From assembly GCA_030758115.1 (NCBI GenBank), contig JANREX010000042.1, forward strand, positions 1 through 64,000: a stretch of 64,000 nucleotides of DNA, read 5' to 3'. The DNA is from Paracoccaceae bacterium. Its GTDB lineage: Bacteria > Pseudomonadota > Alphaproteobacteria > Rhodobacterales > Rhodobacteraceae. Below, piece by piece: positions 17,105 through 25,944 of this stretch (position 1 is the first letter of the stretch; every line of letters starts with the position of its first letter). The translations under genes were made by a program, and so were the position numbers. The notes under the pieces are model-generated. The model was given only the letters and a program-made list of their open reading frames with translations, did not search any database and was not told where the DNA came from.

Positions 17105-18148
17105 TCAGGCGACCTTGACGATCTGCTTGCCGAAATTGCCGCCCTTGAGCATCCGCATGAAGGCCGCGGGCGCGTTCTCCAGCCCATCGGCGATATCTTC
17201 CTGCACGGCGATCTGGCCCTTGGCCACCATCGGTCCGACCTCGGACAGGAAGGCCGGGAAATGCGCGAAATGATCCGAGATGATGAAGCCGTGGACATGC
17301 ATCCGGTTCACCAGGATCGTGCGCCAGAGCTTGGGCAGGTTGTCCTTGCCCGGGCTGTCGGATGCGCCGCCCAACCCGCCCAGGTCATACCAGCTGATCA
17401 TGCCGCAGACGGGGATGCGCGCGCCCACGTTCATCAGCGGGATTACCCCTTCCAGGACCTTGCCGCCGACGTTCTCGAAATAGATGTCGATGCCCTTGGG
17501 GCAAACCTCGGCAAGGGCTGCGCGCATCTCGCGCCCGTCCGCATAGGCCCGGTGATCCAGGCAGACGTCAAAGCCGAATTTCTCGACCGCCAGCTTGCAC
17601 TTGTCGGCCCCGCCCGCGACACCGACCACACGCAGGCCGCGCGCCTTGGCGATCTGGCCCACCATCGACCCGACCGGCCCGGTGGCGGCGGCAACGACCA
17701 GCGTTTCGCCTTCCTTGGGGCGGCCGTATTCGGTCAGGCCGAACCAGCCGGTGAAACCGGGCATCCCCAGCACGCCCAGTGCGGCCGTGATCGGCCCGTG
17801 CGCCGGATCCAGCTTGCGCAGATCGCGCCCCGGCAGGCAGCCATGGCTGGCCCAGCCGAACATGCCGAAGGCGATGTCGCCCGGTTTGAAATGCGCGCTG
17901 TTGGACGCGATCACCTCGCCCACCGCGCCGCCTTCCATGGTGCCCCCGACCGGCACGGGCTTGGCATAGGATTTCGCATCATCCATACGCCCCCGCATGT
18001 AAGGGTCCAGTGACATGTAGAGAACCTTGACCAGAACCTCGCCCTCACCCGGCGTGGGCATCGGTGCGTCCTCATATCTGAAATCCTCGGCCACGGGCGA
18101 GCCGCTGGGGCGGCGGGCCAGGGCGATGCGCTTCATCATCTGGGTCAT
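17105..18148 (-). CDS. NADP-dependent MDR oxidoreductase (CurA/2-alkenal reductase type)
   Basis: 347-residue zinc-independent medium-chain reductase. The N-terminal region YMSLDPYMRGRM and the NADPH-binding stretch VVAAATGPVGSMVGQIAKARG (the GxGxxG-like AATGPVG motif) match leukotriene-B4/curcumin-type double-bond reductases. They reduce alpha,beta-unsaturated ketones or aldehydes. The ATG has AAGGAG 7 nt upstream. It is the last gene of the minus-strand acyl-CoA array, after a 70-bp gap holding an imperfect hairpin (18172-18196). The substrate is unknown. Confidence 0.82.
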   Translation of the reverse strand: MTQMMKRIALARRPSGSPVAEDFRYEDAPMPTPGEGEVLVKVLYMSLDPYMRGRMDDAKSYAKPVPVGGTMEGGAVGEVIASNSAHFKPGDIAFGMFGWASHGCLPGRDLRKLDPAHGPITAALGVLGMPGFTGWFGLTEYGRPKEGETLVVAAATGPVGSMVGQIAKARGLRVVGVAGGADKCKLAVEKFGFDVCLDHRAYADGREMRAALAEVCPKGIDIYFENVGGKVLEGVIPLMNVGARIPVCGMISWYDLGGLGGASDSPGKDNLPKLWRTILVNRMHVHGFIISDHFAHFPAFLSEVGPMVAKGQIAVQEDIADGLENAPAAFMRMLKGGNFGKQIVKVA

Positions 18149-18218
18149 TTGTTGATCTCCTTCATATGTGATGCGCGCCCGTCCGGGTGGCGCATATGCG
18201 TTGCGTCAATCCGCAGGC

Positions 18219-18626
18219 CTAGCGTCCGCGATAGCGGAAAACGCCCGTGCCCGTGGCGATCAGGGTCCCCAACTCGTCCTTGACCGTGCCTTCGGCAAAG
18301 AATGTCTTGCGCCCACCGCCGGTGACGCGGCCTTCGCCGATCATCACCTTGCCTTGCGCCTGCGCGAGGAAATTCACGGTCATGGACAGGGTCATGGCCA
18401 TCTGACGCTGATCCGGGTCACCTGTGTAGCAGCCGCAAAACCCCATCACCGTATCCAGCATCATCGCATGGACACCGCCATGCGGAATGCCGAAGCGGTT
18501 CATCAGGAAAGGTTCCAGCGGCAGTTCGAACCGGCTGTATCCTTCGGACCAGCCTGTCATGACGAACCCCAGATGCGCCTGCAACGGATAGGGGTCTTCG
18601 ATCAGGGCGGGATCAAGATCCGGCAT
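18219..18626 (-). CDS. PaaI/YdiI-family hotdog thioesterase
   Basis: 135-residue hotdog-fold protein with the family signature FGIPHGGVHAMMLDTVMGF. It hydrolyses acyl- or aroyl-CoA esters. I chose the ATG at 18626: AAGGA lies 5 nt upstream, and the gene begins 3 bp after the kinase-like gene stops. An ATG at 18632 that would overlap that stop is the alternative. In the array it may recycle CoA from dead-end thioesters. Confidence 0.78.
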   Translation of the reverse strand: MPDLDPALIEDPYPLQAHLGFVMTGWSEGYSRFELPLEPFLMNRFGIPHGGVHAMMLDTVMGFCGCYTGDPDQRQMAMTLSMTVNFLAQAQGKVMIGEGRVTGGGRKTFFAEGTVKDELGTLIATGTGVFRYRGR

Positions 18627-18628
18627 GG

Positions 18629-19663
18629 TCATCCTTTCCGCGCGGCATCCAGCCCGCTTTGCGCAAAAAGCGGCACGAAGCTGCCCAGCTTGCGCGCCCG
18701 TTCCGGGTTCGAGGCATTGCCGTCCACGGCGCGCTTCAGCACGCCTTGCAGGATGCAGCCCATGCGGAAAAACGCGAAGGCAAGGTAAAACCCGAAATTC
18801 TCGATCCCCGGCAGTCCGCGGCGCGCACAATAGGCGGCGATGAATTCCGCGTCCGTCATCAGGCCCTGCGCCTCGCGGTCGACCCCGGCCAACCCGCGTC
18901 CTTCGTTACCCTGCGGCATGCCCCATTGCATCAGGACGGCGGCCAGATCGGCATAGGGATGTCCGGTCGTGGAAAGCTCCCAGTCCAGCACGGCAAGGCA
19001 GGTCGGGCTGTCCTTGGCAAAGAGCATGTTGTCGATGCGGTAATCGCCATGCACCAGCGTGCGCTGCCCGTCATCGGGCGGGATGTTGGTGTCCAGCCAC
19101 GCGATCAGCTCTTCCATGGGCGCGATGTGATCCATCTCGGAGGCGCGGTACTGCTTGGTCCAGCGGTCGATCTGGCGGCGGTAGTAATTGCCCTCGGGGC
19201 CGTAGTCATTCAACCCGGTGGCGTTCAGATCGACGGAATGGATCGCGGCCAGCACGCGGTTCATCTCGTCCTGCACGGCGCGGCGGTCTTCGCGCGCCAG
19301 TTCAGGCAGGCGGGGGTCATCGAAATGGCGGCCGTTCACCTCGTCCATGACATAGAAGGCCGATCCGATGACGCTCACGTCCTCGCAAAGCACATGCATG
19401 CGCGCGACAGGTACATCGCTGCCCGCCAGCGCCCGCTGGACACGGAATTCGCGTTCCACGGCATGGGCCGATTTCAGCAGGATGCCCGGCGGCTTGCGCC
19501 GCAACACATACCGCCCCGAAGGTGTGATCAGGCGGAACGTGGGGTTGCTTTGCCCGCCTGCGAACTTCTCGGCCGTGATCGGCCCCTTGAAACCCGGAAG
19601 GTGATCCGAAAGCCATGCGCCGACGGCGTCGGTATCAAGCTGTGCTGCGGCATGGGTGGTCAT
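18629..19663 (-). CDS. APH-fold phosphotransferase, ACAD10/FadE36-associated family
   Basis: 344-residue kinase-like protein of the aminoglycoside phosphotransferase fold. The catalytic loop is LVHGDYRIDNML (His205, Asp207, Asn212) and the metal site is VLDWELSTTGHP (Asp227). Family members sit beside, or are fused to, acyl-CoA dehydrogenases (ACAD10/11, where the domain phosphorylates 4-hydroxyacyl-CoA). Two acyl-CoA dehydrogenases occur in the same array, so a similar role in processing hydroxy-acids is plausible. It is not an antibiotic-resistance enzyme by context. Confidence 0.8.
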   Translation of the reverse strand: MTTHAAAQLDTDAVGAWLSDHLPGFKGPITAEKFAGGQSNPTFRLITPSGRYVLRRKPPGILLKSAHAVEREFRVQRALAGSDVPVARMHVLCEDVSVIGSAFYVMDEVNGRHFDDPRLPELAREDRRAVQDEMNRVLAAIHSVDLNATGLNDYGPEGNYYRRQIDRWTKQYRASEMDHIAPMEELIAWLDTNIPPDDGQRTLVHGDYRIDNMLFAKDSPTCLAVLDWELSTTGHPYADLAAVLMQWGMPQGNEGRGLAGVDREAQGLMTDAEFIAAYCARRGLPGIENFGFYLAFAFFRMGCILQGVLKRAVDGNASNPERARKLGSFVPLFAQSGLDAARKG

Positions 19664-19677
19664 CGCCCTGTCCTTTC

Positions 19678-20343
19678 TCAGCTATAAGTCAGCAGCCGCG
19701 CGGCATTGGCGGCGGTGATATGCGGGGTTTCATTGAACGTGCCCAGGTGCTCGCCGCGCGGCGTGACGACGATGCGGCAGAGCGAGCAGTTCTTGATCTG
19801 CAATTGCAGCCGGATCATCGCATCGGCGGGCGCGTCCATCACCTCGGCCACGGATTGCCCGATCGCCCCGCCCGAGGTGACAACGATTACCTGTTCATGG
19901 TCTTGCGCGATGGCCTGCGCGCGCGCATCGCGGACACGTTCCGCAAAGGCGGCATAGGGTTCGGGCGGATCGATGATCTCGCCGCGTTGCCACTCCAGAA
20001 CCGTTTCGCGCAGGGTCTTGAAATGCAGCCGGCGGTCCGTGTGCAGATCCGCAGGCCGTTCCTGTCCGCGATAGCGCGCATTCAGAAGCCCGCCAAAGTC
20101 GAATTCGTTGAAACCGGGCAGCACGCCGGGATCGGTCGGAAAACCGAGGGCTTCGTTGATGCCTTCCCATGTCTCGCGGTGCCGCCGCTGCGCCCCGATG
20201 AAGACCGCGTCGGGCCTGGCCCCCAAAGCCACAAGCGCCTGACCCAGTTCGCGGGACTGTTCATGCCCCAGTTCGGACAGCTTGTCATAGTCCGCCGCGC
20301 CGAAACTGGCCTGCGCATGTCGGATCAGCCAGAGTTCAGCCAT
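19678..20343 (-). CDS. histidine phosphatase superfamily protein with altered second His
   Basis: 221 residues. The N-terminal WLIRHAQASFG carries the nucleophilic-His RHG-type motif. Where the family normally has a second catalytic His (V-S-H-G-G), this protein reads VVTSGGAIGQ, with Ser in place of His. It could be a family variant with a different partner residue, or catalytically weak. It overlaps the nitronate monooxygenase by 8 bp in the acyl-CoA array. The substrate is unknown. Confidence 0.75.
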   Translation of the reverse strand: MAELWLIRHAQASFGAADYDKLSELGHEQSRELGQALVALGARPDAVFIGAQRRHRETWEGINEALGFPTDPGVLPGFNEFDFGGLLNARYRGQERPADLHTDRRLHFKTLRETVLEWQRGEIIDPPEPYAAFAERVRDARAQAIAQDHEQVIVVTSGGAIGQSVAEVMDAPADAMIRLQLQIKNCSLCRIVVTPRGEHLGTFNETPHITAANAARLLTYS

Positions 20344-21319
20344 TCACGATCTCGCGCATTTCGGCCTTTGCGGCGGCATATTCGGTTGCCAGACGATCGA
20401 CCAGCGCGCGCGCAGGCACAACATCCTTGACTGCGCCGATGCCTTGGCCCGCGCCCCAGATTTCCTTCCACGACTTGGGTTTGGATCGGCCCTCGCCGAA
20501 ATTCATGCTGGACGCGTCGGCGGTTTCCAGGTTGTCCGGATCCATCCCCGCCCGCACGATGGAGGGCTTGAGGTAATTGCCATGCACCCCTGTGAACAGC
20601 GAGGAATAGACGATATCCTCGGCCCCGCTCTCAACAATCATCTGCTTGTAGGCGGCGTCGGCATTCGCCTCTTCGGTCGCGATGAAGGGCGAGCCGATAT
20701 AGGCCAGATCGGCCCCCATCGCCTGCGCGGCCAGGATCGACCTGCCGGTTGAAATGGCGCCAGACAGCAGCACCGGCCCCTCGAACCATTCCCGGATTTC
20801 CGAGATCAGGGCGAGCGGCGATTGCGCGCCCGCATGCCCGCCCGCACCTGCGGCCACCGCGATCAGACCGTCCGCACCCTTTTCGATGGCCTTTTTCGCA
20901 AAGCGGTTGTTGATGATGTCATGCAGGGCAATGCCGCCGCAGTCATGCGCGGCCTCGTTCACTTCGACCCGCGCGCCAAGGCTGGTGATCCAGATCGGCA
21001 CCTTCCACTTGTGGCAGATCTCGATATCCCGCTCCAGGCGCGCATTGGAACGATGCACGATCTGGTTGACCGCAAAGGGCGCGGCGGGGAAATCGGGGTT
21101 GGACTGGTTGTGGCGGTCCAGCTCTTCGGTGATCCGCTTCAGCCAGGCCTCAAGCAGGATCGGCTCGCCCTCGGCCTCCCGCGCGTTGAGCGCGGGAAAG
21201 CTGCCGACGATGCCGGCCTTGCACTGGGCGATCACCAGATCGGGGTTCGAGATGATGAACAGGGGCGAGGCGACAACGGGGATCCGCAGCCCCTGCAACT
21301 GTTTGGGCAGTTGACGCAT
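20336..21319 (-). CDS. nitronate monooxygenase-like FMN flavoprotein
   Basis: 327-residue TIM-barrel FMN protein of the NMO/2-nitropropane dioxygenase family. VVASPLFIISNPDLV (N-terminal phosphate-binding part), AAGAGGHAGAQSPLA (with the conserved catalytic-site His) and GADLAYIGSPFIAT are visible. The ATG at 21319 overlaps the thiolase stop as TGATG; the open frame runs further upstream only as antisense-like sequence. Many family members in acyl-CoA clusters may be oxidases or reductases of CoA esters and not nitronate enzymes; the label is by family only. Confidence 0.8.
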   Translation of the reverse strand: MRQLPKQLQGLRIPVVASPLFIISNPDLVIAQCKAGIVGSFPALNAREAEGEPILLEAWLKRITEELDRHNQSNPDFPAAPFAVNQIVHRSNARLERDIEICHKWKVPIWITSLGARVEVNEAAHDCGGIALHDIINNRFAKKAIEKGADGLIAVAAGAGGHAGAQSPLALISEIREWFEGPVLLSGAISTGRSILAAQAMGADLAYIGSPFIATEEANADAAYKQMIVESGAEDIVYSSLFTGVHGNYLKPSIVRAGMDPDNLETADASSMNFGEGRSKPKSWKEIWGAGQGIGAVKDVVPARALVDRLATEYAAAKAEMREIVNG

Positions 21320-22521
21320 CACAGCACCTCGAACAGGCCCGCAGCCCCCATGCCGCCGCCGACGCACATGGTGCAGACGACGTATTTCGCGCCGCGCCGC
21401 TTGCCTTCGATCAGGGCGTGGCCGACCATGCGCGCGCCCGACATGCCGTAGGGGTGGCCGATGGAAATCGCGCCGCCGTTCACGTTCAGCAACTCGTCCG
21501 GGATGCCCAGAACGCGCTGCGATTGCAGAACCTGGCTGGCGAAAGCCTCGTTCAACTCCCACAGGCCGATGTCATCCATGGTCAGGCCATGCGCCGCCAG
21601 CAGCTTTGGCACGGCATAGATCGGGCCGATCCCCATCTCGTCGGGCTCACACCCCGCCGCCATCACGCCGACATAGCGGCCCAGCGGCTGCAGCCCGCGG
21701 CGCTCTGCCTCTTTCGCTTCCATCACCACCGAGGCGGATGCCCCATCCGACAATTGCGAGGCATTGCCCGCGGTGATGAACTTGCCTTCCTTCACGACCT
21801 GACCATCCTTGAACACAGGCGCCAGCGCCTGCAGGTTTTCCAGCGTGGTCGAGGGGCGGTTGCCTTCGTCCTTGGTCAGGGTCACTTCCTTGAACGAGAT
21901 TTCCTTGGTGTCCTTGTCCATCACACCCATCATCGAGGTGAGGGGCACGATCTCGTCGTCGAACTTGCCCGCATCCTGCGCGGCTGCGGTGCGCTGCTGC
22001 GATTTCAGGGCATAGGCGTCCTGATCCTCGCGGCTGACACCGTAGCGGGATGCGACGTTTTCGGCGGTTTCCAGCATCGACATGTAAAGCGCGGGCTTGT
22101 GTTCCTTGATCCACGGATCGCCCGCGCGGTCGGTGCGCATGTTCTGGTTCTGCACAAGGCTGATCGATTCCACGCCGCCGCCGATCACGATGTCCATGCC
22201 GTCATGGATCACCTGCTTGGCGGCCGTGGCGATGGCCATCATGCCGCTGGCGCATTGCCGATCCAGCGACATGCCCGCGATGGTCACGGGCAGGCCCGCG
22301 CGGATCACGGCCTGACGGCCGATGTTGCCGCCGGTCGATCCCTGCTGGATCGCGGTTCCGATCACGCAATCGGAAATCTCGGACCCTTCCAGACCGGCGC
22401 GCGACACGGCATGGCGGACGGCGTGGCCGATCAGCTCTTGCGCCTGGGTGTTGTTGAACGCGCCGCGATAGGCCTTGCCGATCGGGGTGCGGGCGGTGGA
22501 TACGATAACGGCGTCACGCAT
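21319..22521 (-). CDS. acetyl-CoA C-acyltransferase (thiolase)
   Basis: 400-residue thiolase with the full catalytic set: nucleophilic Cys90 in DRQCASGM, the His in [15 protein letters not shown] and the base Cys in [13 protein letters not shown]. It performs the final thiolytic cleavage of beta-oxidation, releasing acetyl- or propionyl-CoA. It lies 18 bp after the SDR and overlaps the flavoprotein. With the dehydrogenases, hydratase and SDR it completes a beta-oxidation cycle encoded in one operon. Confidence 0.92.
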   Translation of the reverse strand: MRDAVIVSTARTPIGKAYRGAFNNTQAQELIGHAVRHAVSRAGLEGSEISDCVIGTAIQQGSTGGNIGRQAVIRAGLPVTIAGMSLDRQCASGMMAIATAAKQVIHDGMDIVIGGGVESISLVQNQNMRTDRAGDPWIKEHKPALYMSMLETAENVASRYGVSREDQDAYALKSQQRTAAAQDAGKFDDEIVPLTSMMGVMDKDTKEISFKEVTLTKDEGNRPSTTLENLQALAPVFKDGQVVKEGKFITAGNASQLSDGASASVVMEAKEAERRGLQPLGRYVGVMAAGCEPDEMGIGPIYAVPKLLAAHGLTMDDIGLWELNEAFASQVLQSQRVLGIPDELLNVNGGAISIGHPYGMSGARMVGHALIEGKRRGAKYVVCTMCVGGGMGAAGLFEVL

Positions 22522-22539
22522 GGTTCTGTCCTTTCAGGG

Positions 22540-23472
22540 TCATTCGTTCCACGGCAGCGGCAGGCCACGGGCCTCGGCTGCCATGCGGGCATATTTGCGG
22601 GTCTGGGCAAAGGCGTCCTGCATCTCGGACTGGCCTTGCGGATCGCGGATCTGGGCCATGGCGGCCATCACGCCTTCGGGCGACAGCGCATCACCCTGCA
22701 GGGCGACACCGGCGGTTTCCGTGATCCGTGTCTCGGTGAAGCAACCGGCGCCCGCGCCAAGGATCATCCTGCGCGGCGCATCCTCGCACACCAGTGCCAG
22801 CAGACCGGGGGTGATGGTTTCGGGCTGCAACAGGTCTATCGTTTCGGGGGGCAGCAGGCTTTCGGTCATGCGCGTGGCAGCGGTCGGTGCCAGCATGTTG
22901 ACGCGGATGTCGTATTTGGCGCCTTCCAGCGACAGCACGTTCATCAGCCCCAGAAGCGAGGATTTGGCCGCCCCGTAGTTGGACTGACCGAAATTGCCAT
23001 ACATCCCCGATCCCGAAGTGGTGTAGACGATGCGCCCGTAGCCGCGTTCGACCATGTGCCGCCACAGCGCATGGGTGGTATGGACCGATCCCATCAGATG
23101 CACATCCAGCACCTTGCGGAAATCCTCCATCGTGACCTTGGCAAAGGTCTTGTCACGCAGGATGCCGGCGTTGTTCACAAGGATGTCGACATGGCCGAAC
23201 TCGGCGATCGCCTCGTCGACCATGGCCTGCACCTGGGCGGCATCCGTCACATCGGCGCCGTTGGCGATGGCGCGGCCGCCCATGGCGCGGATTTCCTCGA
23301 CCACGGCGCGGGCGGCGTCGGAGGATTGGCCGATCCCGTCGGTGGATGACCCCAGGTCGTTGACCACGACCCGCGCGCCGCGTTCGGCAAGGCCAAGGGC
23401 GTGACACCGCCCCAGGCCCACGCCTGCGCCGGTCACGATGGCCACGCGGCCGTCGAAGCGAATGCTGCTCAT
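22540..23472 (-). CDS. SDR, 3-hydroxyacyl-CoA dehydrogenase of HSD17B4 type
   Basis: 310-residue short-chain dehydrogenase. The NAD site is TGAGVGLGR, with VVNDLGSSTDG after beta-2, NNAG, and an active-site SNYGAAKSS (Tyr-x-x-x-Lys). The length and the TDG insert resemble the N-terminal half of peroxisomal multifunctional enzyme 2, which oxidises (3R)-hydroxyacyl-CoA. It overlaps the MaoC hydratase as ATGA, reproducing as two genes the hydratase/dehydrogenase pairing of that enzyme. The ATG at 23472 was chosen from that overlap. Confidence 0.83.
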   Translation of the reverse strand: MSSIRFDGRVAIVTGAGVGLGRCHALGLAERGARVVVNDLGSSTDGIGQSSDAARAVVEEIRAMGGRAIANGADVTDAAQVQAMVDEAIAEFGHVDILVNNAGILRDKTFAKVTMEDFRKVLDVHLMGSVHTTHALWRHMVERGYGRIVYTTSGSGMYGNFGQSNYGAAKSSLLGLMNVLSLEGAKYDIRVNMLAPTAATRMTESLLPPETIDLLQPETITPGLLALVCEDAPRRMILGAGAGCFTETRITETAGVALQGDALSPEGVMAAMAQIRDPQGQSEMQDAFAQTRKYARMAAEARGLPLPWNE

Positions 23473-23951
23473 GCTGTCTTTCCTTCGAAATAGCGCCGTG
23501 ACAGCCATTCGGCGACCAGCGCGGGCTTGTCCTGTCCTTCGATCTCGACCGTGACATGCATGATGAACTGCACCTCTCCGGGGCGGATCTCCGTAAGCTC
23601 GGCCAGCGTGAACCGCCCCCGGATCCGCGCGCCTGACCGCACCGGCGAGACAAAGCGTATCTTGTTGAAGCCGTAGTTGACGCCCATCACCGCCCCTTCG
23701 ATCGAGGGCATCTGATAGGCCATCGACGACAGCAGCGAGAGGGTCAGGAAACCATGTGCGATGGTGCCGCCAAACGGTGACTGCGCGGCAGCTTCGGGAT
23801 CGACATGGATATACTGGTGATCAAAGGTGCAATCTGCGAAGGCGTCGATCTGGGCCTGCGTGATGGTGATCCATTCCGAGATGCCGATTTCGCTGCCGAT
23901 CATCGACTCGAAGGTTGCGCGGCTGACGGCTTTCGTGACGGGCAGGGTCAT
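23469..23951 (-). CDS. MaoC-family (R)-enoyl-CoA hydratase
   Basis: 160-residue hotdog hydratase with the conserved hydratase-2 motif AFADCTFDHQYIHVDPEAA (catalytic Asp and His) followed by GGTIAHGFLTLSL. It adds water to a 2-enoyl-CoA to give the (R)-3-hydroxyacyl-CoA, the substrate of the overlapping SDR. The upstream SDR stop lies 4 bp before this ATG. Confidence 0.87.
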   Translation of the reverse strand: MTLPVTKAVSRATFESMIGSEIGISEWITITQAQIDAFADCTFDHQYIHVDPEAAAQSPFGGTIAHGFLTLSLLSSMAYQMPSIEGAVMGVNYGFNKIRFVSPVRSGARIRGRFTLAELTEIRPGEVQFIMHVTVEIEGQDKPALVAEWLSRRYFEGKTA

Positions 23952-23955
23952 GATC

Positions 23956-24786
23956 TTACAGGTCCTCGTTGAACAGGCTGCCGGGGGCGTTCGACTGCAT
24001 GCCACCGGAAAGGGGCAGGATCGCGCCCGAAAGGTAGGCCCCGCCGCGACCGCAAAGGTATTGCAGCGCGCCCGCGATATCTTCGGGTGTGCCGACGCGT
24101 CCCAGCGGGACACCCTGCGCCGATTTCCGGCGGCCTTCTTCGTCCGCAAGGGCGAAGGCGGTCATCTTGGACACGAAGGGCCCCGGCGCGATGGCGTTGA
24201 CGGTGATGCCCTGCGGGGCCAGATCATTCGACAGAACCCGCGTCATGTGATGCACGGCGCCTTTTGACACCGCATAGGAATAGGTCATCGTGCCCTTGGG
24301 AATGTCGCCCATGACGGAACCCACATTGATCACGCGGGCCGGGTCATCATCGGTTTTCGCCGCCAGCAGCAAGGGCAGCAGGCTTTGCGTCAGGTGGAAC
24401 ATGCCGGTCACGTTCAGGCTCAGCAGCTTGTCCCATGCGTCATAGGGATGCTCGCCCAGCGGTGCGCCCCAGGTGCGGCCTGCGTTGTTCATCAGGATAT
24501 GCAGCTTGTCGGTGCGGGATTGCACTTCGGCAACCAGCGCGGCGATGCCTTCCTCGGTCGCCACGTCACCGCCGAACCCTTCGGCAGAGCCGGGCACACC
24601 CAACGCGTTGATCTCGGCTGCAACAGCCGCGCAGGCGTCGGCCTTGCGGCTTGCGATCAGCACGCGCGCGCCAGCGGCGGCCAGGCCCTCGGCGGCCATG
24701 CGCCCGATGCCCGTGGCCCCGCCGGTGACCAGAGCCACCTTGCCGGTCAGGTCGAACAGATGCGCAGGTGTCAAAGTCGAAGTCAT
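23956..24786 (-). CDS. SDR family oxidoreductase
   Basis: 276-residue short-chain dehydrogenase with TGGATGIGR, NNAGRTWG, a central serine (NVGSVMG) and YSYAVSKGA for Tyr-x-x-x-Lys. AAGGACC precedes the start. It is a second dehydrogenase in the acyl-CoA array, possibly for another hydroxyl on the substrate; it is clearly different from the HSD17B4-like SDR two genes away. The exact substrate cannot be told. Confidence 0.82.
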   Translation of the reverse strand: MTSTLTPAHLFDLTGKVALVTGGATGIGRMAAEGLAAAGARVLIASRKADACAAVAAEINALGVPGSAEGFGGDVATEEGIAALVAEVQSRTDKLHILMNNAGRTWGAPLGEHPYDAWDKLLSLNVTGMFHLTQSLLPLLLAAKTDDDPARVINVGSVMGDIPKGTMTYSYAVSKGAVHHMTRVLSNDLAPQGITVNAIAPGPFVSKMTAFALADEEGRRKSAQGVPLGRVGTPEDIAGALQYLCGRGGAYLSGAILPLSGGMQSNAPGSLFNEDL

Positions 24787-24801
24787 CTCAGGTCCTTCCC
24801 G

Positions 24802-25944
24802 TCAAAATCCGCGCGCGGCGGCGATGATTGCCGCGTGATGGCCGTAATCGCCCAGCCATTCGGCCCCCACGCGGGCGCGCTTCATGAAAAAGCCGATGTC
24901 ATGGGCGTCGGTCATGCCGATGCCACCATGCATCTGAACCGCCTCGGACACGGCCAGTTTCGCGGTCTGTGCCGCACGCGCCTTGGCAAGCGAGACCGCA
25001 AGACTTGCATCCGCAGGTGTGGCGTCAAGCCTGCGGCCCGCGTTGGCGATGGCGCTGGCTGTCACCTCGATTTCGGACCACAGATGGGCAGCGCGATGCT
25101 GCAAGGCCTGAAAGCTGCCGATGGTGCGGTCGAATTGGCGGCGATCCTTCAGATAGCCCAGCGTGATCGCGGCAGCCCCCCCGGCCAGACCCGTCAATTC
25201 CGCTGCCAGCGCCGCCTGTCCCGCCTGAAGGCCGGGGCGCAGCGCCGCAAGCCCGTTGTCCAGATCGCCGATGATGTCGTCGCCTGTCGCCTCGACCGCG
25301 TCAAAGACCAGCCGCGCGTGATCGCGGCTGTCGATGGTGGACAGCGCCTGCCGGTCCAGCCCGGCGCGGGCCGCGTCGATATCGAACAGGGTCAGCCCAT
25401 CGGCATCCCCCGCTGCACCCGAGGTGCGCGCCAGAACCAGAATGCGTGCCGCCGTGGTGCCATCCGCCACGAAGGCCTTTGCACCGGACAGCCGAAAGGC
25501 ATTGCCCTGCCGTTCCGCCTGCATCGCCGTTGCGGCGGGGGCGAATTTCGGCCCCTCGTCAAGCGCCAGCGCATAAGTCGCCTCACCCGCGGCGATGGCC
25601 TGCAATGCACCATGCGCGCGCGGTCCTGCGTCACGCAGCACCGAGGCGGCGATGACGGCGGTCGACAAGAAGGGCGATGCAGCCAGCGTCCGGCCCATTT
25701 CCTCGGCCAGAATGCCGGCCGCACGGTGGCCCATGTCGGCGCCGCCTGCGGCCTCGGGCACCAGCACGCCGGTCCAGCCCATCTGCGCCATCTCGGCCCA
25801 CAAGGCGGGGTCATGCGCGCGCCCCGCATCCCGGTTGGCGCGCAGCCCCGACACCGGAGAGGCATCCGTCAGGAACCCGCGCGCCGCATCGCGCAGCATG
25901 ACCTCGTCTTCGGTATCCAGCAGGGATTGGGTCATGTCGTTCAT
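24802..25944 (-). CDS. acyl-CoA dehydrogenase, smaller partner
   Basis: 380-residue ACAD-fold protein. The C-terminal domain contains QFDRTIGSFQALQHRAAHLW and VQMHGGIGMTDAHDIGFF, but the chain ends soon afterwards and lacks the C-terminal (E/G)GT motif seen in its neighbour. The start at 25944 overlaps the next ACAD's stop as ATGA. Paired, coupled ACAD genes of this type encode heteromeric enzymes in steroid- and side-chain-degrading bacteria. A heterodimer is inferred, not shown. Confidence 0.82.
   Translation of the reverse strand: MNDMTQSLLDTEDEVMLRDAARGFLTDASPVSGLRANRDAGRAHDPALWAEMAQMGWTGVLVPEAAGGADMGHRAAGILAEEMGRTLAASPFLSTAVIAASVLRDAGPRAHGALQAIAAGEATYALALDEGPKFAPAATAMQAERQGNAFRLSGAKAFVADGTTAARILVLARTSGAAGDADGLTLFDIDAARAGLDRQALSTIDSRDHARLVFDAVEATGDDIIGDLDNGLAALRPGLQAGQAALAAELTGLAGGAAAITLGYLKDRRQFDRTIGSFQALQHRAAHLWSEIEVTASAIANAGRRLDATPADASLAVSLAKARAAQTAKLAVSEAVQMHGGIGMTDAHDIGFFMKRARVGAEWLGDYGHHAAIIAAARGF

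Noticed and set aside
18629-19663. Aminoglycoside resistance gene
   Set aside because: The fold is APH-like, but the sequence and acyl-CoA neighbours match the ACAD10-associated family, not resistance enzymes.
21418-23349. 643-codon plus-strand open frame over thiolase and SDR
   Set aside because: It is antisense to two genes with intact active-site motifs and spans their junction; the composition is that of a shadow frame.
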